A stretch of DNA of 64,000 nt from Desulfofustis sp. PB-SRB1 (GCA_016722945.1 JAEQMT010000059.1:124001-188000), one strand, 5' to 3'. Positions 12,930 to 22,365 are shown, counted from the stretch's first letter. Made by a program: numbers and translations. Notes: a model not told the origin generated them from the letters alone.

Positions 12930-12942
12930 GCTATCTCCCGGT
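12909..12942 (-). terminator. Intrinsic terminator for letAB spanning both convergent stop codons
   Basis: A perfect 10-bp stem, ACCGGGAGAT / ATCTCCCGGT, encloses a 10-base loop that contains both stop codons of the convergent RND and LetB genes. On the - strand the stem is followed by TTTTT, making a standard intrinsic terminator for letAB inside the end of the RND coding sequence. On the + strand there is no T run, though the hairpin could still protect the RND mRNA end. Confidence 0.75.
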
Positions 12943-15630
12943 GAGCCGTCCCGCTTCCTCTTCGATGGCAAAGATGGTCGGGCTCCAGTCCAGCCATCCT
13001 TTTTCGGCCTTGTCATAAAGCGTGAACCGGGCGCCGGTTGCTGCCGGTGGCCCCATTTCTTCATTGCCGGGCGTTGCCAGGGCGATGCCGCCGGACAGCA
13101 CTGCCTCCATGGATTGAGTGTTTACCGTAATTCCTGAGAACAGGCCGCCTTCCACGGATATGCCCGAGGCGTTCCAGAACCGGGTATTTTGGCGGACAAT
13201 GGCGGCATAACGTTTTTTGATCTCGGCAAAAATCAATACTCCACTGAAATCGGCGGCAAGATCGTAGCCCGCCACCCTGCCCACCTGAACTCGCCGGTAA
13301 AATATCGGTGAGCCGATCTCCAGCGATCCCAACTGAGGTGCTTCCAGCATAATTTGCAGCCCGCCTGCTTCCCCAAGCAGCGGTTTGGGTGGTTCAGTGA
13401 GGGCGTTAAATTGAGAGTGCGGCGAGCCTCGCCCCGGTCTGAGGGCAACGGAGGGCCCAAAGACGATGGCTTCGGCGTGCTTGATGCCGCTCAGATTGAT
13501 CACCGGTTTATCGAGCCAGATCAGGGTGTCGGTTCGGAACAGGGTTTCATGGGGCGGGGCGATGCTCAGGGTGACAACCGTCGTCTGGTAATCGCTGCCG
13601 AAACCAATGGCGGAGACGGTGCCGATCTCAATGCCGCGATATTTCACCGCCGCGCCGACGGCGAGATTGTGCGCCTGCTGAAAGCTGACCTCTATCTCAC
13701 TGTTGTCCACCCCTTTGGCGACGGCCAGTGAGTCATGGAGGGTGAAGCGGTAACCTTGTTTAACCGGTTCTCCTCCTTCCGGGGTGAATATGCCGATGCC
13801 GCCGGTCAAAAGCGCTTCCAGCGATTTGGTTTCCACGGAAAGTCCACTGAGACCAGCGGTAACGCGCACGCCGCCGGCCTCATAAAAACGGGAGCGGTTG
13901 CTGAGCAGGTGTTCATACTCCCGCTCGATAAAACAGGTGAGCCGACCGCTGTCGGCATCAGCAGGGAAGGTGAAATCGATGACCTGGCCGATTTGCATGT
14001 TTTTGAAAAGAATAGGGTTGCCCAACCGGGCGGCGGATACATCATCTCCGCTCAGTTCAATATATAATCCCCGCGGGCGTAGCGCCTTTACCGCGTTCTG
14101 GGCTTCACTGAAATCCCTGTAGAGGGGAAAGCTCTGGGGCAGAGTGGCCTGATCCGCCGGCTCCGAGCCGGGGGGATTGACCACGTATGCGCCGCCCGCA
14201 ATGGTGGTGATTAGCGGTTCCGCATCAAACTCTACGCCTGCGAGCGATGCCTTGAGACGAACCCCGCCGGTCTGTATAAAGACGGAATCGGGGCGGACCA
14301 GATCCTCATATTCCTGGTAAATAAACGCCTTTGTTTGCACGGTGGCGCGATCAGCGGCAAGATCAAAACCGATAATCTCACCGATCTGCACCTTGCGATA
14401 ATAAATTGGTGCGCCGAAATCCGCCCATGCATCCCGGGCCACCAGGGTGATCTCTTTTCCCGGCCTCAGCGGCGCTTTTACCGGCGGCTCGGTGAGAATC
14501 TCGAAATGGTCGCGGAAGGGTCCGTCGCCCGGCTGAAACGTGATGTATGGACCGGTAAGCAAGGCATCGAGATGTTCCACCCCGCGTACGCTTACCGAGG
14601 TGGAAACCATCCAGAACCTGGTGGTCTCCCGTAAGATGATTTCCGCCCGGGGGTCGAGCATGATATGGGCGGTGACTGAGCGCTGGGTGTCCTCGTTAAT
14701 GGTGACCTGCTTGACGTAGCCCGCCGTCAGCCCGCGATACATCACCTTGGTGGCGCCCTCGTTGATGCCAGCGCCGGAGGCCAGCTTCAAGGTCATGGGA
14801 AGCCCGTAGTCGGCCGCGTCGAAGTCTTCGTGCAGGGTGAAAGTCGCACGGTTTTTTGCCGGCGGCGTGTCATGAAGCTGCTCCGGGGTGAATACCACGA
14901 TGCCGCCGCTGATCAGGCTTGCCACTGATTCCATATGCATTTTTACGTCGGGAAAACGCCCTGATATGGTCAGACCGCTGGCATTGTAAAAGCGGCTGCC
15001 GGTGCGGACGAGATGGGCATAGTCCGGCTTTATTAAACATTCGATCAGGATAGATTCATCGCTGTCCAGCGAGTAGGACTGTACCGAGCCGATGTCGATG
15101 TTTCGGTAGTAGATAATCGAGCCTCTCTGGATTGAATTCAGGGCCGGAGTTTTCAGGGTAACCCACAGCCCGGGGGTATCGGCGGGGGCGGGGGGTGGGG
15201 TGGTGCGGGCCGTGAATTCTCGTGCCGGGATGGTGGATTTACCGCTCTGAGCGCCGATGTAGACGCCCGAGAGCACCGTCTCCAGGCCGCTCACCCGGCT
15301 GGCTGAAATCTCCGGCTGGACAATCCAGAACTGGGTGCCTTCAACCAGGTAAGACTCAACCAGCCGGTCGATTTTAATGATTGCCTTAACCCGTTGTTGC
15401 TCTATGTCCGGGACTAACTTGCGCAATACCCCGATGGGCAGTCCCTTGGCGATAACCTGGGTTTTGGCGGGAGTAAGACCGGTTACGTCGTCAAAATAGA
15501 CGACAATCTCCACGCCCGCCTCCATATAGGAGCGATACAGCAGCCACCCGCAGATTGAGAGCGCGATGATGGGGAGAATCCACAGTGGTGAGATTCCTTT
15601 CTTCTCTTTAAGGGTGGCCTCTGATGGCAT
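12931..15630 (-). CDS. letB: LetB/YebT-like multi-MCE lipid-transport protein (seven MCE domains)
   Basis: LetB forms a periplasm-spanning tube of stacked MCE rings for lipid movement between membranes. The 899-residue product has one N-terminal membrane helix (ISPLWILPIIALSICGWLLY) and then seven recognisable MCE repeats, each with a G..V.Y(R/K)...IG.V core, such as GSIIYYRNIDIGSV, GAPIYYRKVQIGEI and GSPIFYRRVQVGRV. Seven repeats and the length fit YebT/LetB (about 880 aa) rather than three-repeat PqiB. The start at 15630 follows AGGAG; a longer in-frame extension to 15690 has no RBS. It overlaps the LetA-like gene by 23 bases, which indicates coupling. Confidence 0.92.
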   Translation of the reverse strand: MPSEATLKEKKGISPLWILPIIALSICGWLLYRSYMEAGVEIVVYFDDVTGLTPAKTQVIAKGLPIGVLRKLVPDIEQQRVKAIIKIDRLVESYLVEGTQFWIVQPEISASRVSGLETVLSGVYIGAQSGKSTIPAREFTARTTPPPAPADTPGLWVTLKTPALNSIQRGSIIYYRNIDIGSVQSYSLDSDESILIECLIKPDYAHLVRTGSRFYNASGLTISGRFPDVKMHMESVASLISGGIVVFTPEQLHDTPPAKNRATFTLHEDFDAADYGLPMTLKLASGAGINEGATKVMYRGLTAGYVKQVTINEDTQRSVTAHIMLDPRAEIILRETTRFWMVSTSVSVRGVEHLDALLTGPYITFQPGDGPFRDHFEILTEPPVKAPLRPGKEITLVARDAWADFGAPIYYRKVQIGEIIGFDLAADRATVQTKAFIYQEYEDLVRPDSVFIQTGGVRLKASLAGVEFDAEPLITTIAGGAYVVNPPGSEPADQATLPQSFPLYRDFSEAQNAVKALRPRGLYIELSGDDVSAARLGNPILFKNMQIGQVIDFTFPADADSGRLTCFIEREYEHLLSNRSRFYEAGGVRVTAGLSGLSVETKSLEALLTGGIGIFTPEGGEPVKQGYRFTLHDSLAVAKGVDNSEIEVSFQQAHNLAVGAAVKYRGIEIGTVSAIGFGSDYQTTVVTLSIAPPHETLFRTDTLIWLDKPVINLSGIKHAEAIVFGPSVALRPGRGSPHSQFNALTEPPKPLLGEAGGLQIMLEAPQLGSLEIGSPIFYRRVQVGRVAGYDLAADFSGVLIFAEIKKRYAAIVRQNTRFWNASGISVEGGLFSGITVNTQSMEAVLSGGIALATPGNEEMGPPAATGARFTLYDKAEKGWLDWSPTIFAIEEEAGRLTGR

Positions 15631-16963
15631 GATACTCTCCTGTTGGATTGTCGAGCGGCGCGCAGCGATCCCACATGAGGCGAGGATCAAACACGATGGC
15701 GGCGCACATGGTCGATATCACTACAAGGGTAAAATAGGTGGCCGCCGGGGCGGTATGAATGGAGGTGAAAAAGCCAAAATCCACCAATACCGTGAGCAGG
15801 GCGATCACGAAAATATCGAGCATGGACCAGCGACCGATAAACTTGATAAATCGAAACATTCCGGCCTTCTGTTTCAAAAACCGGTTTTTACCCGATTGCG
15901 TGGTGAAGAGTAAAATAAGCATGCCGACAACCTTAAAGAGCGGCACCAGGATGCTTGCGGTCAGGATGATCAACCCGATGCCGTAGGAGCCCTCCTTGAA
16001 GAAATAGAGGATGCCGTCGAGGATAGTTGAACGCTGTGGTACTCCTAAAAAATCAACCTGCATAATCGGCAGCATGTTGGCCGGGAAAAAGAGAATAAAT
16101 GAGGTCAACACCAGCGCCCATGTCCATTGCATCCCCTGTGTGGTGCGGGCGTGTACCGGCGCGTGGCAGCGGTGGCACGAGGATGCGCTTCCCATGTGCG
16201 GCGACGGGTTGAGCAGCCCGCACTGATGGCAGCGGGCCATGCCGTATTGCAGGGCGGTTGACCGTACGGTTCGTTCTCGCGGAGTGTTGATGATAGCCGG
16301 CAGACGCACCGCAATACTTGGGTGTTGCGTATTGTCAAGGCGCGACCAGAAGAGTGGTCGATCCAGGTTGACCGAGGTGGTCATGGTCAGCAATACCAGG
16401 CCGACAAAACAAAAAAAACCGTAATCGTAGGTGACCGAGGCCATCCCGCTGATCTTAATAAGGGTGACCAGGATGCCCAGCAGATACACCTCGACCATGC
16501 CCCACTCTTCCAGGTGGGTGAGAAATTTCAGGCTGTTTTTGGAAAAGGTGTTTGATCGGTTCAGTTTGAGTGAAAGCGCCAGAGTGAATGGCAGTATCAG
16601 CTTGATAAACGGAAATATGATCGCCGAGCAAAATACCATGAGCGCCACCACATAGTAGCCGCTGTGCCAAAAAGAAACAGCACTTTGGATGACGTTCCCT
16701 TCCTGGGTAAAACCGATGGAGGACAGGGTAATAAGGGGCAGAAGCATGGCCGGCGGATAGAGAAGCAGGCCGCTGAGGCTGAGGATTAGTACCCGGTCAA
16801 TGCTGTTGTTGGAACCCGACGCCAGGGTTGCGCCGCACCGGTCACATTCATACAGCTGGCCAGGCAGCGGCGGTTCGATAACATGGAGAAGATCACAATC
16901 TTTACAGGCGGCGACAAGAGATGGTGCAGCGCCTTGGAGTGATGATTGTTCTTGTGGCGTCAT
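15608..16963 (-). CDS. letA: LetA/PqiA/YebS-like integral membrane protein
   Basis: LetA is the inner-membrane partner that feeds lipid into the LetB MCE tube. The 451-residue product is built of two homologous halves, each opening with a rubredoxin-like zinc ribbon (CKDC...CDRCG near residue 20; CHQCG...CHRCHAP near 230) followed by four or so hydrophobic helices. This is the duplicated PqiA domain layout of YebS. The gene precedes and overlaps letB. Upstream, the start ATG is separated by about 390 bases from the divergent ATPase gene. Confidence 0.92.
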   Translation of the reverse strand: MTPQEQSSLQGAAPSLVAACKDCDLLHVIEPPLPGQLYECDRCGATLASGSNNSIDRVLILSLSGLLLYPPAMLLPLITLSSIGFTQEGNVIQSAVSFWHSGYYVVALMVFCSAIIFPFIKLILPFTLALSLKLNRSNTFSKNSLKFLTHLEEWGMVEVYLLGILVTLIKISGMASVTYDYGFFCFVGLVLLTMTTSVNLDRPLFWSRLDNTQHPSIAVRLPAIINTPRERTVRSTALQYGMARCHQCGLLNPSPHMGSASSCHRCHAPVHARTTQGMQWTWALVLTSFILFFPANMLPIMQVDFLGVPQRSTILDGILYFFKEGSYGIGLIILTASILVPLFKVVGMLILLFTTQSGKNRFLKQKAGMFRFIKFIGRWSMLDIFVIALLTVLVDFGFFTSIHTAPAATYFTLVVISTMCAAIVFDPRLMWDRCAPLDNPTGEYHAIRGHP

Positions 16964-17356
16964 AAGCCTGTTACTGATAGGTAGACTGCCTCATCTCGTT
17001 GCATACGGTATAGGGTGCTGAACAGTGGTGCACAGGGGACAATATGCGGTGTTGCGTCCGTTGAACTCTCCAGTCGGCAAAGAAGCGGTAAGGTCAGCAA
17101 TCAAAACTTCGCCAGTTTCTCGACGATTGCCCAACACATTATCCTATTAGTATTGTCCTGTATTGTCGAGATAATTCGTCTTTTTTTGAATTTCGGCGGT
17201 CACCAGCGCGGCCCGATGCTATTACCACCTGGTCAGGCCCCCTTTTTTGTTGCGTCCGACCGTCAGATTACCTACCTGTTTGATCAGTTACCTAGGCAAT
17301 GGGGGCACCGGCCTGTCGGTGCAACATTTTTTCAACAAAATACATGGTACGCAGCT
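16964..17356 (+). promoter_or_regulatory. Divergent intergenic region; terminator-like leader before the P-type ATPase
   Basis: No gene is visible in these 393 bases. At 17305-17332 a hairpin (GCACCG / CGGTGC, 6-base loop) is followed by ACA-type spacing and TTTTTT, an intrinsic-terminator shape that ends 25 bases before the ATPase start. Upstream, CAGGCCCCC (17234-17242), itself followed by TTTTTT, can pair with GGGGGC (17301-17306) or with GGCCTG (17310-17315). Either pairing would disturb the terminator stem. This is the layout of a transcription-attenuation leader. I do not recognise a known riboswitch class in it. Confidence 0.4.
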
Positions 17357-20101
17357 ATGACAAACACTGAGCAGTCTCAGTCGATCCAAGCCGGGCAATG
17401 GTATGCACGAGATGTTGACGATATTTTTACTGAATTTCAGACTGATGTAAAAGGACTGAGTGATGAAGAAGTCCGGGCGCGACTTGAGAAATACGGGCCC
17501 AACTCGCTGCCGCCGCCGCCGCGGCGACCGGCCTGGTATCGGTTTTTACTGCAATTCCACAATGTGTTGATTTACGTGCTGCTGGCCGCCGCGGTTGTTA
17601 CCGCACTGCTGGCCGACTGGGTTGATTCCGGGGTAATCCTGGGAGTGGTGGTGATCAACGCAATTATTGGCTTTCTCCAGGAGGGTAAGGCGGAAAAGGC
17701 GGTGGACGCGATCCGTCAGATTCTCTCCCATGAGGCGGTGGTGATGCGTGACGGTCACCGTCATACCGTCACCGTGGAGGGGTTGGTTCCGGGCGACATA
17801 GTTCTGCTCCAGGCGGGTGACAAGGTACCCGCCGATATCCGGTTGTTTGAGGTAAAGGATCTGCGGATTGAAGAGGCGGCGTTGACCGGTGAGTCGGTAC
17901 CGGTGGATAAAGACTCCGCGCCCACGGCCCCCGGCTCACCTCTGGGGGATCGCACGGGGATGGCCTTTTCCTCCACCCTGGTAAGCTACGGTATGGGGCG
18001 CGGGGTGGTGGTGGCCACCGGGGCTGAGACCGAGATCGGTAAGGTAAGCGCTTTGCTGGCCCGGGTGCAAAGCCTTACCACCCGTCTTACTCAGCACATC
18101 GATGAGTTCAGCAAATGGCTGACCGGAGCGATTCTGATTCTTGCCGCCGGCACCCTCTTTTTTGGTCTGCTGGTGCGGGATTACACCTTTACCGAATTGT
18201 TCTTTGCCAGTGTCGCCCTGGCGGTTGCCGCCATTCCCGAGGGGCTGCCGGCGATTATCACCATTACCCTGGCCCTCGGCGTCCAGCGCATGGCGCGGCG
18301 CAACGCCATCATCAGACGGCTGCCGGCGGTGGAGACCCTGGGCTCGGTGACCACCATCTGTTCCGACAAAACCGGTACCCTGACAAAAAATGAAATGACC
18401 GCCACCACCATCGTCACCGCCGACGGCGAGTATGATATCGACGGTGCCGGTTACGAACCGGTGGGGTCATTTCGCAAAGACGGCGTGGCAATCTCAGCAT
18501 CGGATGATCCTGATCTGATGGAGCTGTTGCGGGCCGGCATGCTTTGCAACGAAGGTGAGCTGTATCAGGAAGATGGAAAGTGGCAGGTGCAGGGTGACCC
18601 CACCGACGGCGCAATCCTCACCGTTGCCGCCAAGGCCGGTCTGAGTCAGGAAACCTGCCTGAACGAGCAACCTCGTCTGGACATCATCCCCTTTGCCTCG
18701 GAGCATAAATTCATGGCCTCGTTGCACAGCTCAGGTGATGATGGTGCCGTGCTTTTCGTCAAAGGCGCCCCGGAGCGGGTCGCTGCCCGGTGCAGCAGGC
18801 AGCGTAGTGGTGGCGGTGAAGTCGCTTTGCAGCAGGAGTTTTGGACGGAGGTTATCGAAAACATCGCCCGTTCCGGCCGGCGTACCCTGGCGGTAGCCGT
18901 GCATCGCGGGTATACCAATACCTCGGTTGATATCGATAACATCGGTGACGATCTGGTGCTGCTTGGCATCTACGGTCTGATTGATCCGCCCAGAGAAGAG
19001 GCGATCGCTGCTGTTCGCAGTTGTCAGGATGCCGGCATCCAGGTGAAGATGATCACCGGTGACCATGTGTTGACCGCGTCTGCCATCGGCGCCCAGATTG
19101 GTCTGGCCGCTGCCGAAAAAGCGGTAACCGGCGAGATGATCGAGCAGATGGATGATGATCAGTTGCTTATCGCGGTACGCAGGACCTCGATTTTTGCCCG
19201 GGTGAGTCCGGAACACAAATTACGACTGGTGAGCGCCCTGCAGGCCGATGGTCAGGTGGTGGCGATGACCGGTGACGGCATCAACGATGCACCCGCCCTG
19301 AAGCGGGCCGATGTGGGGGTGGCGATGGGCAAGAAAGGCACGGAAGCGGCCAAGGAGGCGGCCGAGGTGGTGCTTGCCGATGATAATTTCGCCTCGATTG
19401 CCAGCGCCGTCAGGCAGGGGCGTACGGTCTATGACAATATTCGCAAGACCCTTGCGTTTGTGCTCCCCACCAACGGCGCCCAGGCTGGTATCATCATCGC
19501 TTCGGTGATGATCGGTATTTCCCTGCCCATCACTCCCCTGCAGATTCTCTGGGTGAATATGGTAACGGCGGTAACCCTTGGTCTGGCGCTGGCCTTTGAA
19601 CCGCCCGAGGGTGATGTGATGCGGCGCTCGCCGCGGCCGCCGGATGAGCCGCTGCTTACCCAGTTTCTCTCATGGCGCATCGTTTTTATCTCGGCGATTA
19701 TGGTGATGGGAACCCTGGGCTTGTTCCTCTGGGATCTTGCTCATGACGAAACCCTGCAAATGGCCCGCACCACGGCGGTGAACACCCTGATTTTTTTTCA
19801 GATATTTTATCTGTTCAATGCCCGTTACCTGAAGGCGTCGGCATTTTCACGGGAGGCTCTGTTGGGCAACCGGGCGGTGCTGTTCGCGGTGGCTGGAATC
19901 GCTTCATTACAGATGCTCTTTACCTATCTGCCGCTGTTTCAGCAAGTCTTCGGGACCGCCGCTATCCCCCTTGGCGACTGGTTGCGGCTGCTTGGCTTCA
20001 CGGTGAGCGTATTTTTCCTGGTGGAGATCGAAAAAGCCATCATGCGCTGGCTCGATCGACGCAAGGCCCAGTCAGCGGGGCTGAAAAGGGCTGCCGGTTG
20101 A
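17357..20101 (+). CDS. P2-type cation-transporting ATPase
   Basis: A P-type ATPase of 914 residues that pumps a cation across the inner membrane through a phospho-aspartate. Seen are the N-terminal cation-ATPase domain (GLSDEEVRARLEKYGPN), the actuator TGES motif, the M4 PEGLP motif, the phosphorylation motif DKTGTLT, the nucleotide-binding KGAPE, and the hinge TGDGINDAPALK. The M6 segment reads NMVTAVTLGLALAFEP, which differs from classical SERCA-like calcium pumps, so the ion is uncertain. The frame is open upstream to 17015, but that part lacks pump similarity and covers a terminator-like hairpin, so I start at ATG 17357. No clear RBS is seen there. Confidence 0.9.
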   Translation: MTNTEQSQSIQAGQWYARDVDDIFTEFQTDVKGLSDEEVRARLEKYGPNSLPPPPRRPAWYRFLLQFHNVLIYVLLAAAVVTALLADWVDSGVILGVVVINAIIGFLQEGKAEKAVDAIRQILSHEAVVMRDGHRHTVTVEGLVPGDIVLLQAGDKVPADIRLFEVKDLRIEEAALTGESVPVDKDSAPTAPGSPLGDRTGMAFSSTLVSYGMGRGVVVATGAETEIGKVSALLARVQSLTTRLTQHIDEFSKWLTGAILILAAGTLFFGLLVRDYTFTELFFASVALAVAAIPEGLPAIITITLALGVQRMARRNAIIRRLPAVETLGSVTTICSDKTGTLTKNEMTATTIVTADGEYDIDGAGYEPVGSFRKDGVAISASDDPDLMELLRAGMLCNEGELYQEDGKWQVQGDPTDGAILTVAAKAGLSQETCLNEQPRLDIIPFASEHKFMASLHSSGDDGAVLFVKGAPERVAARCSRQRSGGGEVALQQEFWTEVIENIARSGRRTLAVAVHRGYTNTSVDIDNIGDDLVLLGIYGLIDPPREEAIAAVRSCQDAGIQVKMITGDHVLTASAIGAQIGLAAAEKAVTGEMIEQMDDDQLLIAVRRTSIFARVSPEHKLRLVSALQADGQVVAMTGDGINDAPALKRADVGVAMGKKGTEAAKEAAEVVLADDNFASIASAVRQGRTVYDNIRKTLAFVLPTNGAQAGIIIASVMIGISLPITPLQILWVNMVTAVTLGLALAFEPPEGDVMRRSPRPPDEPLLTQFLSWRIVFISAIMVMGTLGLFLWDLAHDETLQMARTTAVNTLIFFQIFYLFNARYLKASAFSREALLGNRAVLFAVAGIASLQMLFTYLPLFQQVFGTAAIPLGDWLRLLGFTVSVFFLVEIEKAIMRWLDRRKAQSAGLKRAAG

Positions 20102-20369
20102 TGGATCAATGGCGAGTATGAATTGCCGGCCGCGCTGGGGAAAAGGATAACGAGAATTAGCTTTATCTGCCCTGTTGCTGTAGCAGTATTGATGGACGTT
20201 TGGCAATCACTCTGGGCAGCTTAGCCCGGGGTGATGAGTGGCAGATTGAAATGCTGCTCAAGCAGCTGTGGTACGGCTCTGTTCATCTTTATAGCGAGAG
20301 GCTGAGCGAAAATGGTCTGCACCTTATCGGCAATGAGCGGTTGAGTGGACCATTGCCTGAATCAATCAT

Positions 20370-20530
20370 GATGGCGTCGTAAAAAACCTCAAAATCGCTT
20401 GCTGCCGTCATTCCCGCCCTCGATAACAACACTCAAGGGCAGGCTGCAGCGGGAATCCAGTAATTTCGAATAATTATGGATTTTGGTTCAACTCCACAAT
20501 GACCGTCATCGGGGTTTTTACGACGCCATC
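20370..20530. repeat. REP/MITE-like element, copy 1 (with a 56-bp unit repeated inverted at 22147-22202)
   Basis: The 552-bp gap between the ATPase and the sulfur-transport genes holds no convincing gene. It contains an element bounded by GATGGCGTCGTAAAAA (20370) and its inverse TTTTTACGACGCCATC (to 20530). Inside, 20406-20461 is an exact 56-bp inverted copy of 22147-22202, with its own ends CATTCCCGC and GCGGGAAT. Related ends recur at 22.2, 29.4 and 52.4 kb. This looks like a non-coding palindromic repeat family. Confidence 0.75.
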
Positions 20531-20653
20531 AATCATTGCCCGGTAAAAGAAGCATCTACCTCTATGCGATCGCCCTTATCCCCGAAGACCCTTATGCTCT
20601 AACTCGTTACCGGCGGCACAAGTCGCCGGTAACGGGAGTTAAGAAGATGGGGA

Positions 20654-21274
20654 CTAACGCTCCGAGCTGAGTGTCTCTTTGGGCGCGGTATCTACAATAT
20701 TTCTGGTGGAATGGACTTTTGTGGAATGCTCCGGCAGCAGCCAGGCAATGGCTATGAACATCAGCGCCAGGCTCCCTGCGACCAGCAGGCCGGGGAGAGT
20801 GCCGAACATGGCCGGGTAGCTGGTTGAGCCCGTTTGTGCAAGGGTTGCCTTGCCGCCCAGATCGGCAAAGAGAAAGGTATCGGCGAGGGCGCCGAAGCTC
20901 AGGGTAAAGAGCCAGGCACCCAACAGCCCGCCAAGGATGAACACCAGCGCATCTTTACGGCCGGCGCCGGCCGCCACCAGCCCGGTGCCGGGACAAAAAC
21001 CGGTAATCGCCCAGCCGGTTCCTAAAATGATGCCGCCACCAATAACGCCCACATACGACGATTTAACGCTGAGATGGGCGCCGTCGATCATACCCGTGGC
21101 CAAAAGCCCAAAAAGCGTCAGGCTGCTGATACCGATGGCAAGAAATATTGCCTTCATCAGGTGCAAGTCGGAAAGCCGCAACATGCCAAGAATCTGTTGC
21201 GGATTTGCCGCGCCCACCTTTTGCAGCACGAAGCCGAAAAGTCCGCCAAGCAGGATGGCAAGTATAATATCCAT
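20654..21274 (-). CDS. YeeE/YedE-family sulfur-compound transporter, second half
   Basis: YeeE/YedE (PF04143) proteins import thiosulfate or related sulfur species across the inner membrane. This 206-residue hydrophobic protein has about six membrane segments and the conserved cysteine motif TGFCPGTGLVAAGAG typical of the second half. The start at 21274 follows AGGAGG; the in-frame extension to 21340 overlaps the upstream gene and has no RBS. The gene is separated by one base from the first half at 21276-21860, so the transporter is split into two cotranscribed subunits. A DsrE-like protein lies nearby at 22366. Confidence 0.85.
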   Translation of the reverse strand: MDIILAILLGGLFGFVLQKVGAANPQQILGMLRLSDLHLMKAIFLAIGISSLTLFGLLATGMIDGAHLSVKSSYVGVIGGGIILGTGWAITGFCPGTGLVAAGAGRKDALVFILGGLLGAWLFTLSFGALADTFLFADLGGKATLAQTGSTSYPAMFGTLPGLLVAGSLALMFIAIAWLLPEHSTKVHSTRNIVDTAPKETLSSER

Positions 21275-21275
21275 C

Positions 21276-21860
21276 TTAATTCCTCCTTTTGTAGAGCAGC
21301 AGGGCCACCGGCACCGCCGCCGCAAATGCGCCCATGGCAAAGAGATAGCCGGACAGCGATGTCTGCATCATGCCGCTCATCATGTGGCCGCTGGTGCAGC
21401 CCCCTGCCAGCCGGGCGCCGAACAAGACCAGAATACCGCCTAAAAAAACCGCCGCGTAGCGTCGCCACAATGAGTCGCCGAAGGTATCGCGCCAGATATC
21501 CGGGGCGATGTTTTGTTCCGGTGGGGTCTTTTCGCCTTGCAGTCTTGCCGCGAGAAACCCGCCACCGATCATGGCGATAACGAAGATAAAGCTGTAGTTG
21601 AACGGATTGGCGACATTTTCGGCGTACTTACCGCCGCTTTTGGCGAGATAACTATTGGCGCTGGTGTAGCCGGATTTTGCCCCTTCATCCACTTGCACAA
21701 CGGAATTGCTGAACAGGTTCCAGACGATGCCGTCGAAAATGACGAACTGGGTGGAAACCCCGATCGGCTTTACCAGTAGCACGGCCAACAGAAAAGTGAC
21801 TCCTAACGCGACGCCGCTGGTCAACCAGTTCCACTGAGTTTGAGTAAGCAGTTTGTTCAT
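21276..21860 (-). CDS. YeeE/YedE-family sulfur-compound transporter, first half
   Basis: A 194-residue membrane protein with four or more hydrophobic segments and the family's cysteine motif in GGCTSGHMMSGM near residue 155. In YeeE proteins such cysteines pass thiosulfate along the pore. It is the upstream half of a two-gene transporter and has a good RBS (GGAGGT). The loop at residues 45-80 (NSVVQVDEGAKSGYTSANSY) is an insertion not expected in short YeeE proteins. Substrate (thiosulfate, sulfite or a selenium compound) cannot be decided from sequence. Confidence 0.85.
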   Translation of the reverse strand: MNKLLTQTQWNWLTSGVALGVTFLLAVLLVKPIGVSTQFVIFDGIVWNLFSNSVVQVDEGAKSGYTSANSYLAKSGGKYAENVANPFNYSFIFVIAMIGGGFLAARLQGEKTPPEQNIAPDIWRDTFGDSLWRRYAAVFLGGILVLFGARLAGGCTSGHMMSGMMQTSLSGYLFAMGAFAAAVPVALLLYKRRN

Positions 21861-22146
21861 ATGACCTCCAGCAAGTTGATTTAGTTTTTAATTTAATGCT
21901 GAAATTAATCATCGTGGATGATCGTGCAAGCAATAAGTTCGTGGCATTAGCTGCGTGGCGGTAAATTCAAGCTTGCGCCATCCCCATGAGGTTTCCGTAA
22001 AAAGCAGAGTGTGGTGAGCAAGGATAGACAATTGCAGGTGCTTTGCGTGCAGTGTTGTTGTTTTTATCTCGCAGCTTTGATGCGCTTGTAAAACCCATAT
22101 GTCCGTCATGCCGGAATTGACCCGACACCTATAATAAATTGAAATC
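21861..22146. other. Intergenic region upstream of the YeeE operon, no gene seen
   Basis: This stretch lies between the start of the leftward YeeE pair and a repeat copy at 22147. It probably holds the promoter of the leftward operon. I see no clear operator, riboswitch or ORF of merit in it. Confidence 0.4.
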
Positions 22147-22240
22147 ACTGGATTCCCGCTGCAGCCTGCCCTTGAGTGTTGTTATCGAGGGCGGGAATGA
22201 CGTTTGCAATCAAATTCAGGGTTTTTGCGACGCCATCAGC
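22147..22240. repeat. REP/MITE-like element, copy 2
   Basis: Bases 22147-22202 are an exact inverted copy of 20406-20461, and the sequence after it ends in TTTTTGCGACGCCATC (about 22221-22236), the same kind of end as the other copies. The two copies bracket the YeeE gene pair in opposite orientation, so the segment could invert by recombination. Confidence 0.75.
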
Positions 22241-22365
22241 TTTAGAGCCCAAAAACCAATGCGCTATGGAGGGCTGCACTCCACCCGCCGACAATCGCCT
22301 GGTAAAATGACGGCAACTCTGGTACTGTTTCACCCCTTTCGTTTATGTTGAGGAGATGCATCACT

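Noticed and set aside
17160-17260. Possible small structured RNA (SRP-like GGTCAGG core) upstream of the ATPase gene
   Set aside because: The conserved GGAAG and AGCAGC parts of an SRP RNA core are absent on both strands. Only the attenuator-like pairing was kept.
17015-17356. 114-residue N-terminal extension of the P-type ATPase
   Set aside because: The extra residues have no pump similarity, and the region contains a terminator-like hairpin. The pump domain starts after ATG 17357.
20200-20382. 60-codon ORF after the ATPase gene
   Set aside because: It runs into the repeat element, has no RBS and resembles nothing known.
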